A stretch of DNA of 64,000 bases from Sinorhizobium sojae CCBAU 05684. Lineage in GTDB: Bacteria; Pseudomonadota; Alphaproteobacteria; Rhizobiales; Rhizobiaceae. Made by a program: the position numbers and the translations under genes. Numbering within the stretch: position 1 is the stretch's first letter; each line of letters starts with the position of its first letter. Location: contig NZ_CP023068.1 in assembly GCF_002288525.1 (NCBI RefSeq), positions 1,364,001-1,428,000 on the forward strand. The letters run 5' to 3'. The notes below the pieces were generated by a model. The model saw only the letters and a program-made list of their open reading frames with translations, ran no database searches and was not told the origin of the DNA. This document shows positions 16,699-24,842 of the stretch, piece by piece.

Positions 16699-17604
16699 TC
16701 ACAGCGGGCGCGTATGGGTAACGTACCTTTCGAAGAAGTCCGAGAATCTCGCAACGCGCATCGGCAGTTTCTCGTAGGGCGGATAGTACAATGTCAGCCA
16801 GAGCTCAGGAGGCTCCCACTCGGCAAGGACCTGCTTCAGTGCGCCGCGCGCCAGCGCATCGTCGACGATGAATTGCGGCAACAGGGCTACGCCCTGCCCG
16901 TCTTCCGCCAGTCTGGCGATTAGCTCGCCGTTGTTCGCCGCAAGGACTTTGCCGGCCAAAGCCTTTCGGGTCCGCCCGCCGTTGGTCAGCTCCCAGTTCT
17001 CGGCGATCGCTTCCTCGTCGTAGGCGATACAGACATGTCGATGGAGGCCATCGGGCGTCTCAGGTGTTCCGAAAGCGGCGAGATAGCCTGGGGAAGCGAC
17101 AAGGATTCGCCGCACGCGGCATAGCTTGCGCCATATTGTTGACTTGTCCCGCGGCGGCTCGGAAACCCTTAGTGCGAGATCGAAACTCTCGGACACGATG
17201 TCGATGAAGCGGTCGGTCAGCGTAAGCGAAACCCTCACCCGAGGATATTCGGCCCGAAATCCGGAGACGATGTCCGGCAGGATCTGCTGGCCGAGCGACA
17301 GCGGCGCGTTGATGCGGATCAGCCCGGCCACGTCCCCATGCTCTTCGCGCAGATCCTCCCTGACCTGGTCGAACTGTCTTATCAGTGGCTCTACCCGGGC
17401 CGCGTAGACGGCGCCGGCAGAGGTCAGAGAAACCTGACGCGTGGTGCGCAGCAGGAGCTGCACTCCCAGGCTCTCCTCCAGCGCACTGACGGCGCGGGTC
17501 ACGGTCGGCGGCGTCATCGACAACTGTCGCGCCGCCGCCGTGAAGCTGCGCTGCTGCGCTACGGCCAGGAATACTCGAATGTCGCTTAGATCGCCCATGT
17601 CCAT
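16699..17604 (-). CDS. LysR-family transcriptional regulator
   Basis: 301 residues with N-terminal winged helix (about 5-65; AVAQQRSFTAAARQLSMTPP then VTRAVSALEESLGVQLLLR) and a C-terminal effector domain. It is divergent from the MhqO/MhqD-like pair, the usual LysR arrangement, and probably controls it in response to quinones or phenols. An interrupted palindrome of LysR-box form lies directly upstream (17608-17622). An alternative ATG lies 6 bases inside. Confidence 0.9.
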   Translation of the reverse strand: MDMGDLSDIRVFLAVAQQRSFTAAARQLSMTPPTVTRAVSALEESLGVQLLLRTTRQVSLTSAGAVYAARVEPLIRQFDQVREDLREEHGDVAGLIRINAPLSLGQQILPDIVSGFRAEYPRVRVSLTLTDRFIDIVSESFDLALRVSEPPRDKSTIWRKLCRVRRILVASPGYLAAFGTPETPDGLHRHVCIAYDEEAIAENWELTNGGRTRKALAGKVLAANNGELIARLAEDGQGVALLPQFIVDDALARGALKQVLAEWEPPELWLTLYYPPYEKLPMRVARFSDFFERYVTHTRPL

Positions 17605-17607
17605 TTA

Positions 17608-17622
17608 TTGCAATACATGCAA
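17608..17622. promoter_or_regulatory. LysR-box-like interrupted palindrome
   Basis: TTGCAATACATGCAA has arms TTGC and GCAA and contains the T-N11-A form known for LysR regulators. It touches the LysR start codon in the divergent promoter, so it probably serves autoregulation and activation of the dioxygenase gene. Confidence 0.45.
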
Positions 17623-17718
17623 CAATTTTGTCAATATTATTGCTGTTCACTTCCGTGAGGAGCTGAGCGATTTTGTCTCCAGATCAGCCGATACACGCTA
17701 GTCCGGAGAGAACCTGCC

Positions 17719-18654
17719 ATGCTTAAACAGATCAAAGGCCTTCATCACGTCACGTCGATGGCCGCCAGCGCCCAGGAGAACAGCGACTTCTTCACCAAAG
17801 CGCTCGGCCTGCGCCGTGTAAAGAAGACCGTGAATTTCGACGACCCGGAGGTGTACCACCTCTACTACGGTGACGAGATCGGCACGCCTGGCTCGGTGAT
17901 GACCTATTTCCCATTTCCCCACATCGCCAGGGGACGTCCGGGTGCTGGGGAGGTAGGCGAGACCTCTTTCGCCGTCGCCAAGGACACGCTCGTCTACTGG
18001 AAGGAACGACTTGCCTCGCGCGGTGTCGCCGGACTCTCCGAGCACCAACTCTGGGGCGAGAAGCGCCTTCGCTTTAGGGGTCCGGACGGCGATGCCTTCT
18101 CGCTGGTCGAAGTCAAAGATGATCCGCGCCGCGGTTGGGCCGCCGGCACAGAGGTCGACGCGGAAAAGGCGATCAGAGGTTTCCACGGCGCAACTCTGCG
18201 TCTTACGGATCCTGGCGCGACGCGGGAGCTTCTCAGCTTCATGGGTTACCAGGAGGTCGACCGCAAAGGAGAGTGGTCGCGCTTCGCGATCAGCGGCGGC
18301 AACGGGGCAGACGTCGTCGACCTGGAAGTCGTCCCCAGTGCCGATCTCGCCCGCCTCGGCGCCGGCTCGGTGCATCACATCGCCTTCGCAGTGGACGATC
18401 GCGCGGCCCAGCTTGAGGTCCGCAAGGCCCTGATCGATACCGGCTATCAGGTCACGCCAGTTATCGATCGCGACTACTTCTGGGCGATCTACTTCCGCAC
18501 GCCCGGCGGCGTGCTGTTCGAGATCGCCACCAACGAGCCGGGATTTGATCGCGATGAAGACACCGGGCACCTCGGTGAAGCCCTGAAGCTTCCCACGCGC
18601 TACGAGCCCTATCGCGACGAGATCTCACGCCGCCTCGAGCCGATCAGAGACTAA
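17719..18654 (+). CDS. Ring-cleaving dioxygenase, glyoxalase (VOC) superfamily, MhqO-like
   Basis: 311-residue two-domain VOC protein. The first half opens with IKGLHHVTSMA (metal-binding His about 8-9) and the second with RGFHGATLRL near residue 155, then SVHHIAFAVDD near 215. GVLFEIATNEPGF carries the metal-binding Glu. Homologs such as Bacillus MhqO are induced by hydroquinones and cleave or remove aromatic diols. An MhqD-like esterase follows after 50 bases, reproducing the MhqO/MhqD pairing. The ATG at 17719 is preceded by GGAGAGAACC. Confidence 0.9.
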   Translation: MLKQIKGLHHVTSMAASAQENSDFFTKALGLRRVKKTVNFDDPEVYHLYYGDEIGTPGSVMTYFPFPHIARGRPGAGEVGETSFAVAKDTLVYWKERLASRGVAGLSEHQLWGEKRLRFRGPDGDAFSLVEVKDDPRRGWAAGTEVDAEKAIRGFHGATLRLTDPGATRELLSFMGYQEVDRKGEWSRFAISGGNGADVVDLEVVPSADLARLGAGSVHHIAFAVDDRAAQLEVRKALIDTGYQVTPVIDRDYFWAIYFRTPGGVLFEIATNEPGFDRDEDTGHLGEALKLPTRYEPYRDEISRRLEPIRD

Positions 18655-18704
18655 CCGGCTTAGGGCCACGGCAATTCGGGTCCAGCCCGACGGAGAAGAC
18701 CACC

Positions 18705-19307
18705 ATGACGATCTCATCCTATCAGGCGCTCATAAGAGCGCCGCGACGCAACGCGCCCATCGTCTTCGCGTTTCACGGCACGGGCGGAGACGAACATCAG
18801 TTCGCCGCGCTGGCCAGGCAAGTCTTGCCGGATGCCGGGCTGATTTCGCCGCGTGGGGATGTGTCGGAATTTGGCGCGCTGCGCTTCTTTCGCCGTACGA
18901 GCGAAGGCTCCTACGACATGCAGGACCTGGCGAGACGAACAGATAAGATGGTCGATTTCATTGCTGCCCACAAAGCGGAATATCCCGGACGCGCAATATA
19001 CGGATTAGGCTATTCAAACGGGGCGAACATCCTTGCGTCAGTTCTGTTCAGCCGGCCCCAGCTTTTCGATCGAGCTGCCCTGCTCCATCCGCTCATTCCT
19101 TGGATCCCCGCGGATAACAAGCAGTTGAAAGAGCGACGAATCCTGATCACCGCTGGCCAACGCGATCCGATTTGCCCACTGCCCCTCACAGAGCGGCTCG
19201 TCGACTACTTTGCGGCGCAGAGGGCCCGCGTGGAGGCATGCTACCATTCCGGTGGACATGAGATCCGCCCCGAGGAATTGCAAGCATTGCGCACGTTCCT
19301 GACCTGA
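18705..19307 (+). CDS. Alpha/beta hydrolase, carboxylesterase/phospholipase type (MhqD-like)
   Basis: 200-residue serine hydrolase of the small carboxylesterase group. FAFHGTGGDE (about 22-31) forms the oxyanion region, GYSNGA places the nucleophile Ser at about 104, ITAGQRDPICP has the Asp, and SGGHEI the His. GGAGAAG lies upstream of the ATG. It is cotranscribed with the MhqO-like gene, and homologous pairs are linked to quinone and hydroquinone resistance. Actual substrate unknown. Confidence 0.88.
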   Translation: MTISSYQALIRAPRRNAPIVFAFHGTGGDEHQFAALARQVLPDAGLISPRGDVSEFGALRFFRRTSEGSYDMQDLARRTDKMVDFIAAHKAEYPGRAIYGLGYSNGANILASVLFSRPQLFDRAALLHPLIPWIPADNKQLKERRILITAGQRDPICPLPLTERLVDYFAAQRARVEACYHSGGHEIRPEELQALRTFLT

Positions 19308-19326
19308 AGGAAACGGCGGCGACCGA

Positions 19327-19347
19327 CCCGCCTGGGCGACAGGCGGG
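19327..19347 (+). terminator. Likely terminator of the MhqO/MhqD-like operon
   Basis: An 8-base GC-rich stem CCCGCCTG / CAGGCGGG with a 5-base loop, 20 bases beyond the esterase stop codon, followed by CTTGTATGG. The T tract is weak. Confidence 0.6.
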
Positions 19348-19526
19348 CTTGTATGGAAAGGTCTTTCCTGGGGCGCCGCCAACATCCATCTTTTCATGCG
19401 TTCCGGACTTCGATGGCGCAGGTCAAGGTTCGTTTGTTGGCGCAAACTCGCCATCCAGCACGTTGGCGCTCACCCCAACGCCGCCGCCGTTCCTGACCAA
19501 GAATTTCGACACGCATCCCATACCTC

Positions 19527-19560
19527 GCCTAAGGCACGTCGCTAATGACGTGTCTTAGGC
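19527..19560. repeat. 14-base inverted repeat (stem-loop) near the gabT end
   Basis: Arms GCCTAAGGCACGTC and GACGTGTCTTAGGC pair at 13 of 14 positions plus one G-T, with loop GCTAAT. It lies 98 bases beyond the aminotransferase stop. No T run follows on either strand. It could be a transcript-end structure, a REP-like element or a remnant of a mobile-element end. Confidence 0.5.
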
Positions 19561-19658
19561 CATCAAGGCGCTATCCGGCAGGCGGTGCCAATCGGGCGGT
19601 TACCGTAAGGTGCCATTGTGGGCATCTTCGCCAGCAATTAGATCCCTGCTCCCGGTTT

Positions 19659-20960
19659 TCATGCTCTGATGCCAATCTTAGAGAAAGCCGCCTCCAAGGA
19701 TGCCTCGAGGATGTCCAGCGCTTCGTCGAGAACGGCGTCGGGTATGGTCAAGGGCGGGAGGAGGCGGATGACGTTGAAGCGCGTGCCGCAGGACAACAAT
19801 ATCAGCCCGCGCTGCTCTGCCTCCGTGACGATTTGCGTGGTCAACTGCGGCGCCGGAACCTTACCCTCCCGATCGTCCACCAGTTCGAACGCGATCATCG
19901 CGCCATGGCAACGAATGGAGCCGATGCGCTCCATGCCCTGGCGCTGCGCAATGGCCTTTAAACGGCAGCCGATTTTTTCCCCGATCCAGGCGGCACGCGC
20001 GCAAAGCTTCTCGTCCTCAATGACGTCGAGAACCGCGTGTGACGCGGCGACGGCGATCGGATTTCCGGCATAGGTTCCGCCGAGGCCGCCAGGGTGCGCG
20101 GAATTCATGACCGTCGCCTTGCCGACCACCGCCGAAAGCGGAAAACCGCCGGCGAGCCCTTTCGCGAGCGTGACAAGGTCCGGTTTGACACCAGAGTGCT
20201 CGATGGAAAGCATCCTTCCCGTCCTTGCCATGCCACCCTGCACCTCGTCGGCTATCAGGACGATGCCATACTTGTCGGCCCGCAGACGTAGTCCCTGGAG
20301 GAGTTCACCAGGCGCAGCGTTGAAGCCACCCTCGCCCTGAACGGGCTCGATTATGAAGGCAGCAACGCGTTCGGGATCGACATCGGATGCAAGCAAACTG
20401 TCGAGGGTCGACAGCGAATCCTCAGCCGTCACCCCAGAGAAAGCCGCCGGGAACGGGACGTGGTATACCTCCGCGGGGAAGGGACCGAAGCCCTTCTTGT
20501 ACGGCACGACCTTTCCGGTGAGCGCCATACCGAGCATGGTGCGGCCATGGAAAGCGCCGGAAAACGCGATCACCGCCGATCGCCCCGTATGGGCGCGGGC
20601 GATCTTGATCGCGTTCTCCACCGCCTCTGCACCGGTGGTCACCAGCATGGTTCTGTTTTCTTCGCCCGTATCGACGATCGCGTTCAGCCGCTCGGCCAGT
20701 CGGACGTAGCTCTCGTAGGGAGCGACATGGAAGCAGGTGTGGGTGAATTGCGCCGCCTGTTCTGCGACCGCCGCCATGACGCGAGGGTGCCGATGGCCCG
20801 TATTATTTACCGCGATGCCGGCCGCAAAATCGATGAAACGCCGTCCATCGGCGTCCCACAATTCCGAATTTTCGGCGCGCTCGACGAAGATGCTCTTCGT
20901 CGCCACGCCGGCGACAACAGCACTTGCCTGCCTTGATTTGAGTGCTTGCGATCTGGTCAT
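19659..20960 (-). CDS. gabT: 4-aminobutyrate-type aminotransferase (class III, GabT-like)
   Basis: 433-residue PLP aminotransferase, converting an omega-amino acid such as GABA to its semialdehyde with 2-oxoglutarate as acceptor. It shows GAEAVENAIKIAR (about 105-117), IADEVQGGMARTG (PLP-contacting Asp) and TLAKGLAGG with the Schiff-base Lys. I chose the ATG at 20960, preceded by GGAAGGGGTG; upstream residues lack homology. It ends the long leftward lactam/amide cluster, 157 bases after the molybdenum hydroxylase. Hydrolysis of 2-pyrrolidone or a homologue by HyuAB would yield its substrate. No semialdehyde dehydrogenase is adjacent. Confidence 0.9.
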   Translation of the reverse strand: MTRSQALKSRQASAVVAGVATKSIFVERAENSELWDADGRRFIDFAAGIAVNNTGHRHPRVMAAVAEQAAQFTHTCFHVAPYESYVRLAERLNAIVDTGEENRTMLVTTGAEAVENAIKIARAHTGRSAVIAFSGAFHGRTMLGMALTGKVVPYKKGFGPFPAEVYHVPFPAAFSGVTAEDSLSTLDSLLASDVDPERVAAFIIEPVQGEGGFNAAPGELLQGLRLRADKYGIVLIADEVQGGMARTGRMLSIEHSGVKPDLVTLAKGLAGGFPLSAVVGKATVMNSAHPGGLGGTYAGNPIAVAASHAVLDVIEDEKLCARAAWIGEKIGCRLKAIAQRQGMERIGSIRCHGAMIAFELVDDREGKVPAPQLTTQIVTEAEQRGLILLSCGTRFNVIRLLPPLTIPDAVLDEALDILEASLEAAFSKIGIRA

Positions 20961-21117
20961 TAACCCACCCCTTCCGGTGCATTTTTTGATGAATATTGTG
21001 TTGTCAGCTTCGCCCGAGGCGGCGTGCATGATCCTTTCTAGCGCAGCCGGTGCCGATCATGGCAGCGCATCTCAAGGCAAGCCGCGGTTACGGCGGCTCG
21101 CCCTGTACAGCAAAATC

Positions 21118-23466
21118 TCAATCCAGCGTGTTCTGCAGCCAATCGGCCGAAATATGCGGGTGCGGAAGCGCGGGCTCCCGGTCGCGGAGAATGCGCAGGA
21201 CCCGTGGAGGTGTCAGCGGAATCTCGCGAACCAGGCGCCCAGTGGCATTTGCCACGGCGCAGGCGACGGTCGCGGCCGTGTTCAGGATCGGCACCTCGCC
21301 CGCGCCTTTGGTCCCGAGCGGCCCCATTGACGGCGCGCCCTCGTAGAGGTCGATTGCAACGGGCACCGCATCGAGCGCCAGCGGCAGGCGATAGGTCTCG
21401 AAACCGGATTGCCGGATTTCGCCCTCGCCGCCAAGGGTGACCTCTTCGTGCAGCGCGTAGCCGAGCCCCTGCACGACGCCGCCCTGCACCTGCCCATGGA
21501 TGGCCAGGGGATTGAGCGCGCGGCCCACATCTTGGACGACGCTGTAGGAAAGCACTTCCACATGGCCGGTCTCCGGGTCGACGGCGACCTCGGCATCATG
21601 GACGGCGAAAACGGGGATATCGATCGCTTCGATGAAATGGCCCATGGCACAGCCCGCCATGGCGGGAACGTTCTTCGCCGTGAACGAGCCGGTTCCCGTC
21701 ACCGGTCCGCTGATCGACTGCGCCCGCTGCACCACCTCCGCGACGGTGGCCCCAGAGCCGGGAACCGCGGCGATCTCGACCCGGCCATTGCGCAGCGTCA
21801 GCCGTTCGGGCGGTGTCTGCAGCATCTCGGACGCCGTCTTGAGCAGCTTCTCCCGGATCGGAACGCAGGCCTCGATGCTGGCAGCACCAATGGAGACCGT
21901 GGTTCGCCCGCCGCCGACCCCGACATCGAGCCCCGCTGCATCGGTATCCGCCTGTTTCACGATCACGTCGCGCGGATCGAGCCCCAATTGGCCCGCCACG
22001 ATCTGCGGCAGGGATTGGGTCATCGTGCCCGAGCCGATCTCGACGCCCGAGGTGACCAGGGTGGCGCTGCCATCGGCGTTAAGGTTCACGGTGGCGGACG
22101 AAGGCCCGACGAAGATGAACCACGTCCCGACGGTGGTGGCGCGGCCGTAAAGCCGCCCCGCCGCCCGCTCACGCGCGGAACCCACCTTTTCGCGCAAGCC
22201 CTCCATCCGATCCAGCATCGGCCTCAGCACCTCGCCCTCGAAGGGCTGTCCCGTGGCGCCAAGATCGCCATCGCCCAAAACGTTCCGACGGCGGAACTCG
22301 ATTGGGTTGAAGCCCAACTCGGCGCAGATTTCGTCGGTGTGCCGCTCCAGCGCGAACGTGTTATAGACGCCATTACACGCGCGGAAGGCGCCATTCGGCG
22401 GCGTGTTGGTGTAGATGGCGCGGCTCGTCAGCCGCACGGCGCCCAAGCGGTAGTTGCCCCCAAGTGTGTGCGCCGTCATGGTGGTGAGGAATATCTGCTC
22501 GCCGCCATATGCGCCGCAGTCCATCAGCACGGTCGCCTCGCGCCCGACGATCTCGCCATCGGCTGCGACGGCGGAGCGGATGCGGATATCCGCATTCTCG
22601 CGGCAGAGACAGGTCGTCATCTCCTCGAAGCGGCTGTTCTCGAGCATGACGGCCCGGCCCGTCTTTCGGGCGAGCACCGCCGTGATCGGCTCGATCGTCG
22701 CATCGAACTTCAGCCCGAACCCCCCGCCGACCGCCGGCACCGTCACGCGCACCCGGCCGGGCGTCAATCCCATGACCCTGCCGGTGACATTGCGCACCGT
22801 CCAGGGCACCTGGGTGGAGGTCTGGATATGCGCGCGGTCGTCTTCCCAGCTGCAGATTGCCACGCGCGGCTCGAAAGGCACATGGTTCTGGCGGCCGACA
22901 CGGAAGGTGCTTTCGACGATCCGCACATCGGACCGGGCGAAGGCGGCATCCACGTCGCCGCGCATCGCCTTTGCCTCCCAGGCAATGTTGCCGCGACGGC
23001 TGCCGCCCTCGAACAATATCTCGTAGTTGCGCCAGTTTTCATGGACCAGCCGCGCCCCCGGAGCCAGCGCCTCCTCCATCGTGAGCACGGGCGCGAGAGG
23101 CTCTACCTCAAGCTCGATTGCAGCAATGGCGGCTCGGGCCTGCTCCAGGGTCTCGGCGGCAACGGCTGCGATGGGTTCGCCGATGTAGCGAATCGTATCC
23201 GACGCAAATAGCGGATGATCGGCCACGCCGATGCCGAAAAGACCCGGCGCATCGCCCGCCGTTGCCACCGCGCGCACCCCGGGGCATTTCAGCGCGCGCG
23301 AGACATCAAGCCGGGCGATCCGCCCCGCCGGCACGGTCGAACGCAACAGTGCCGCATGAAGCGTCGTCGAGTCCATCCGGTCATTCGTATATTTCGTCCT
23401 GCCGCGCAGCTTGTCGGGCGCATCGCGACGGGGCAGGTTCATGATTGTCCGCTCGACCTCAGACAT
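21118..23466 (-). CDS. Molybdenum hydroxylase large (molybdopterin-binding) subunit
   Basis: 782-residue catalytic subunit of the xanthine dehydrogenase/CoxL family, which hydroxylates carbon atoms next to ring nitrogen using water. GRTKYTNDR opens the protein, NTPPNGAFRACNG is the molybdenum-loop region, and GTKGAGEVP near the C-terminus holds the active-site Glu. The loop is neither the CO-dehydrogenase form (AYxCSFR) nor the usual YRGAGR, so CO oxidation is unlikely. Start ATG 23466, overlapping the iron-sulfur subunit by 8 bases. Order in the operon is FAD, 2Fe-2S, Mo subunit. Confidence 0.93.
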   Translation of the reverse strand: MSEVERTIMNLPRRDAPDKLRGRTKYTNDRMDSTTLHAALLRSTVPAGRIARLDVSRALKCPGVRAVATAGDAPGLFGIGVADHPLFASDTIRYIGEPIAAVAAETLEQARAAIAAIELEVEPLAPVLTMEEALAPGARLVHENWRNYEILFEGGSRRGNIAWEAKAMRGDVDAAFARSDVRIVESTFRVGRQNHVPFEPRVAICSWEDDRAHIQTSTQVPWTVRNVTGRVMGLTPGRVRVTVPAVGGGFGLKFDATIEPITAVLARKTGRAVMLENSRFEEMTTCLCRENADIRIRSAVAADGEIVGREATVLMDCGAYGGEQIFLTTMTAHTLGGNYRLGAVRLTSRAIYTNTPPNGAFRACNGVYNTFALERHTDEICAELGFNPIEFRRRNVLGDGDLGATGQPFEGEVLRPMLDRMEGLREKVGSARERAAGRLYGRATTVGTWFIFVGPSSATVNLNADGSATLVTSGVEIGSGTMTQSLPQIVAGQLGLDPRDVIVKQADTDAAGLDVGVGGGRTTVSIGAASIEACVPIREKLLKTASEMLQTPPERLTLRNGRVEIAAVPGSGATVAEVVQRAQSISGPVTGTGSFTAKNVPAMAGCAMGHFIEAIDIPVFAVHDAEVAVDPETGHVEVLSYSVVQDVGRALNPLAIHGQVQGGVVQGLGYALHEEVTLGGEGEIRQSGFETYRLPLALDAVPVAIDLYEGAPSMGPLGTKGAGEVPILNTAATVACAVANATGRLVREIPLTPPRVLRILRDREPALPHPHISADWLQNTLD

Positions 23467-23944
23467 CGGCGCCTCCAGCAGAATGGGCCTCGGCAAGGCA
23501 TTCCATCACTGCGTCGACGATCCGTTCATATCCGGTGCAGCGGCAGATGTTGCCGACCATGGCGTGCTTGACGGCGTTGCGGTCGGCGCGGGGGGTCTCA
23601 CGGAGGAATTTCGAAAGGCTCATGACCATGCCCGGAAAGCACATGCCGCATTGGACCGCGTCGACCCTCTCGAAAGCGGCCTGAAGCAGTTGCGCCTCGG
23701 CATCGTACCGACTGGCGCCCTCGATCGTCATGACCGAGAGCCCCTCAAGGAGACCAACGGGGCGCAGGCATGCCAGCACCGGCTCGCCTTCCACATTGAC
23801 GGTGCAGGCGCCACAGAAGCCCTCGCGGCAGACTGCCTTGGTCCCGGTCATGAACCTCTGGCAGCGCAGCAGGTCGATGAGCGGTGTCATCGGATCACCG
23901 TCGAAGCGGCAGGTTTCACCGTTGAGCTGAAAGGTCGTGCTCAT
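23459..23944 (-). CDS. Molybdenum hydroxylase small subunit, two [2Fe-2S] clusters
   Basis: 161-residue electron-transfer subunit. The plant-ferredoxin-type cluster is bound by Cys at about 39, 44, 47 and 59 (VCREGFCGAC, then ACL). The second cluster is bound by QCGMC (99, 102) and NICRCTGY (134, 136). All eight cysteines are present and the length is usual. Its start overlaps the FAD subunit stop by 4 bases (ATGA). Confidence 0.95.
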   Translation of the reverse strand: MSTTFQLNGETCRFDGDPMTPLIDLLRCQRFMTGTKAVCREGFCGACTVNVEGEPVLACLRPVGLLEGLSVMTIEGASRYDAEAQLLQAAFERVDAVQCGMCFPGMVMSLSKFLRETPRADRNAVKHAMVGNICRCTGYERIVDAVMECLAEAHSAGGADV

Positions 23945-24777
23945 TTGCTTTCTCCCGACAGCAGCGCGGCGGTGCAGCGGCGCACGAGCGCGGGGAGGAC
24001 CTCGCGCCGGTACCAGCCGTCGGCCTCGATCCCGTCGCGGCCCTTGAAATCGTTGAGGGTCGCGGCAAGCTCCGCGGCACGCTCGGGGTTAAGCGTCCGC
24101 CCATCCAGCGCCTGTTCCAGCACGGTCCAGCGCCGAGCGATCGGCTCGACCGAACCGACTGCGATGTGAAGCTCGCCGCCACATATCGCCATGGAGACGA
24201 TGGCAACCGGGTAATCCCCGGCCTTGCGCATCGGGAGTCGCTGGTGGGCACTTGCCCGCACCGAACGCGGAACCCGTACACCGGTCAACAGCGCGCGTGG
24301 CAGAACCTCGGCGCGGCGCGCAAGGAACTCCGCCATCGGCAGGGTGGCCGGGCCTTGGGCGGTCTCCAAGTACACCAGGGCGCCACAGGCCAGTAGCGCG
24401 GGCGCGAAGTCCGACGCGGCGAAATCGACGCAACAGAGGTTGCCTCCCAAGGTCGCCACCCGCCGGACGGCAGGATTGGCCGAAGTCGCCGCAGCCGTCA
24501 CGAGACCCGTCAGTTGCGGCACGTCCCGCAGGGCCTCGGTCAGCGCAAAGTGGGTGACGGCGGCGCCGATCACGTATTCGTTTTCCTCCACCTCGACCCG
24601 ACTGAGTGCTGCGATACGGCCCACGGACACCAGCCTTTCGGGCAAAGCCTGCCCGCGTACCGGCGCGCGCATTACCCAGCTTCCCCCAGCGAGCACAGCG
24701 CGGCCCTGTCGCAGCGCATCCCGCGCCTCTTCAATGGTTTCGGCCACGATCAGCCGCTCTTCTACAATGCCGTGCAT
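23941..24777 (-). CDS. Molybdenum hydroxylase FAD-binding subunit
   Basis: 278-residue CoxM-type subunit that passes electrons from the iron-sulfur subunit to an acceptor. AVLAGGSWVM near residue 30 is the FAD pyrophosphate loop (usually AGG(T/Q)), and VATLGGNLCCVD near residue 115 is the second FAD motif. The ATG at 24777 gives normal length; the frame is open to 24852, but homology begins at 24777. It follows the HyuB gene by 65 bases and is first of the three hydroxylase subunit genes. Confidence 0.92.
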   Translation of the reverse strand: MHGIVEERLIVAETIEEARDALRQGRAVLAGGSWVMRAPVRGQALPERLVSVGRIAALSRVEVEENEYVIGAAVTHFALTEALRDVPQLTGLVTAAATSANPAVRRVATLGGNLCCVDFAASDFAPALLACGALVYLETAQGPATLPMAEFLARRAEVLPRALLTGVRVPRSVRASAHQRLPMRKAGDYPVAIVSMAICGGELHIAVGSVEPIARRWTVLEQALDGRTLNPERAAELAATLNDFKGRDGIEADGWYRREVLPALVRRCTAALLSGESK

Positions 24778-24842
24778 CGCCGTCGTTCCTCGATGTTGGA
24801 GTGATCGGGGATGCCAGCGGCGTGACATCCCCGGCCCGTCGC

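Larger units (their letters stand above)
19308..19658. other. Intergenic stretch between convergent genes, with two hairpins
   Basis: About 350 bases without a convincing gene. It contains a terminator-like hairpin at 19327-19347 and a longer inverted repeat at 19527-19560, described separately. Confidence 0.5.

Noticed and set aside
19527..19560. Integron attC site
   Set aside because: Arms are too short and simple, lack the R-box core layout, and no integrase or cassettes are nearby.
21409..23211. Open frame of about 600 codons on the plus strand opposite the Mo hydroxylase large subunit
   Set aside because: Antisense shadow of a strongly conserved gene; composition is unlike a folded protein.
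21118..24777. Aerobic carbon monoxide dehydrogenase (CoxLMS)
   Set aside because: The large subunit lacks the CO-dehydrogenase signature loop, and the neighbours are amide-catabolism genes.
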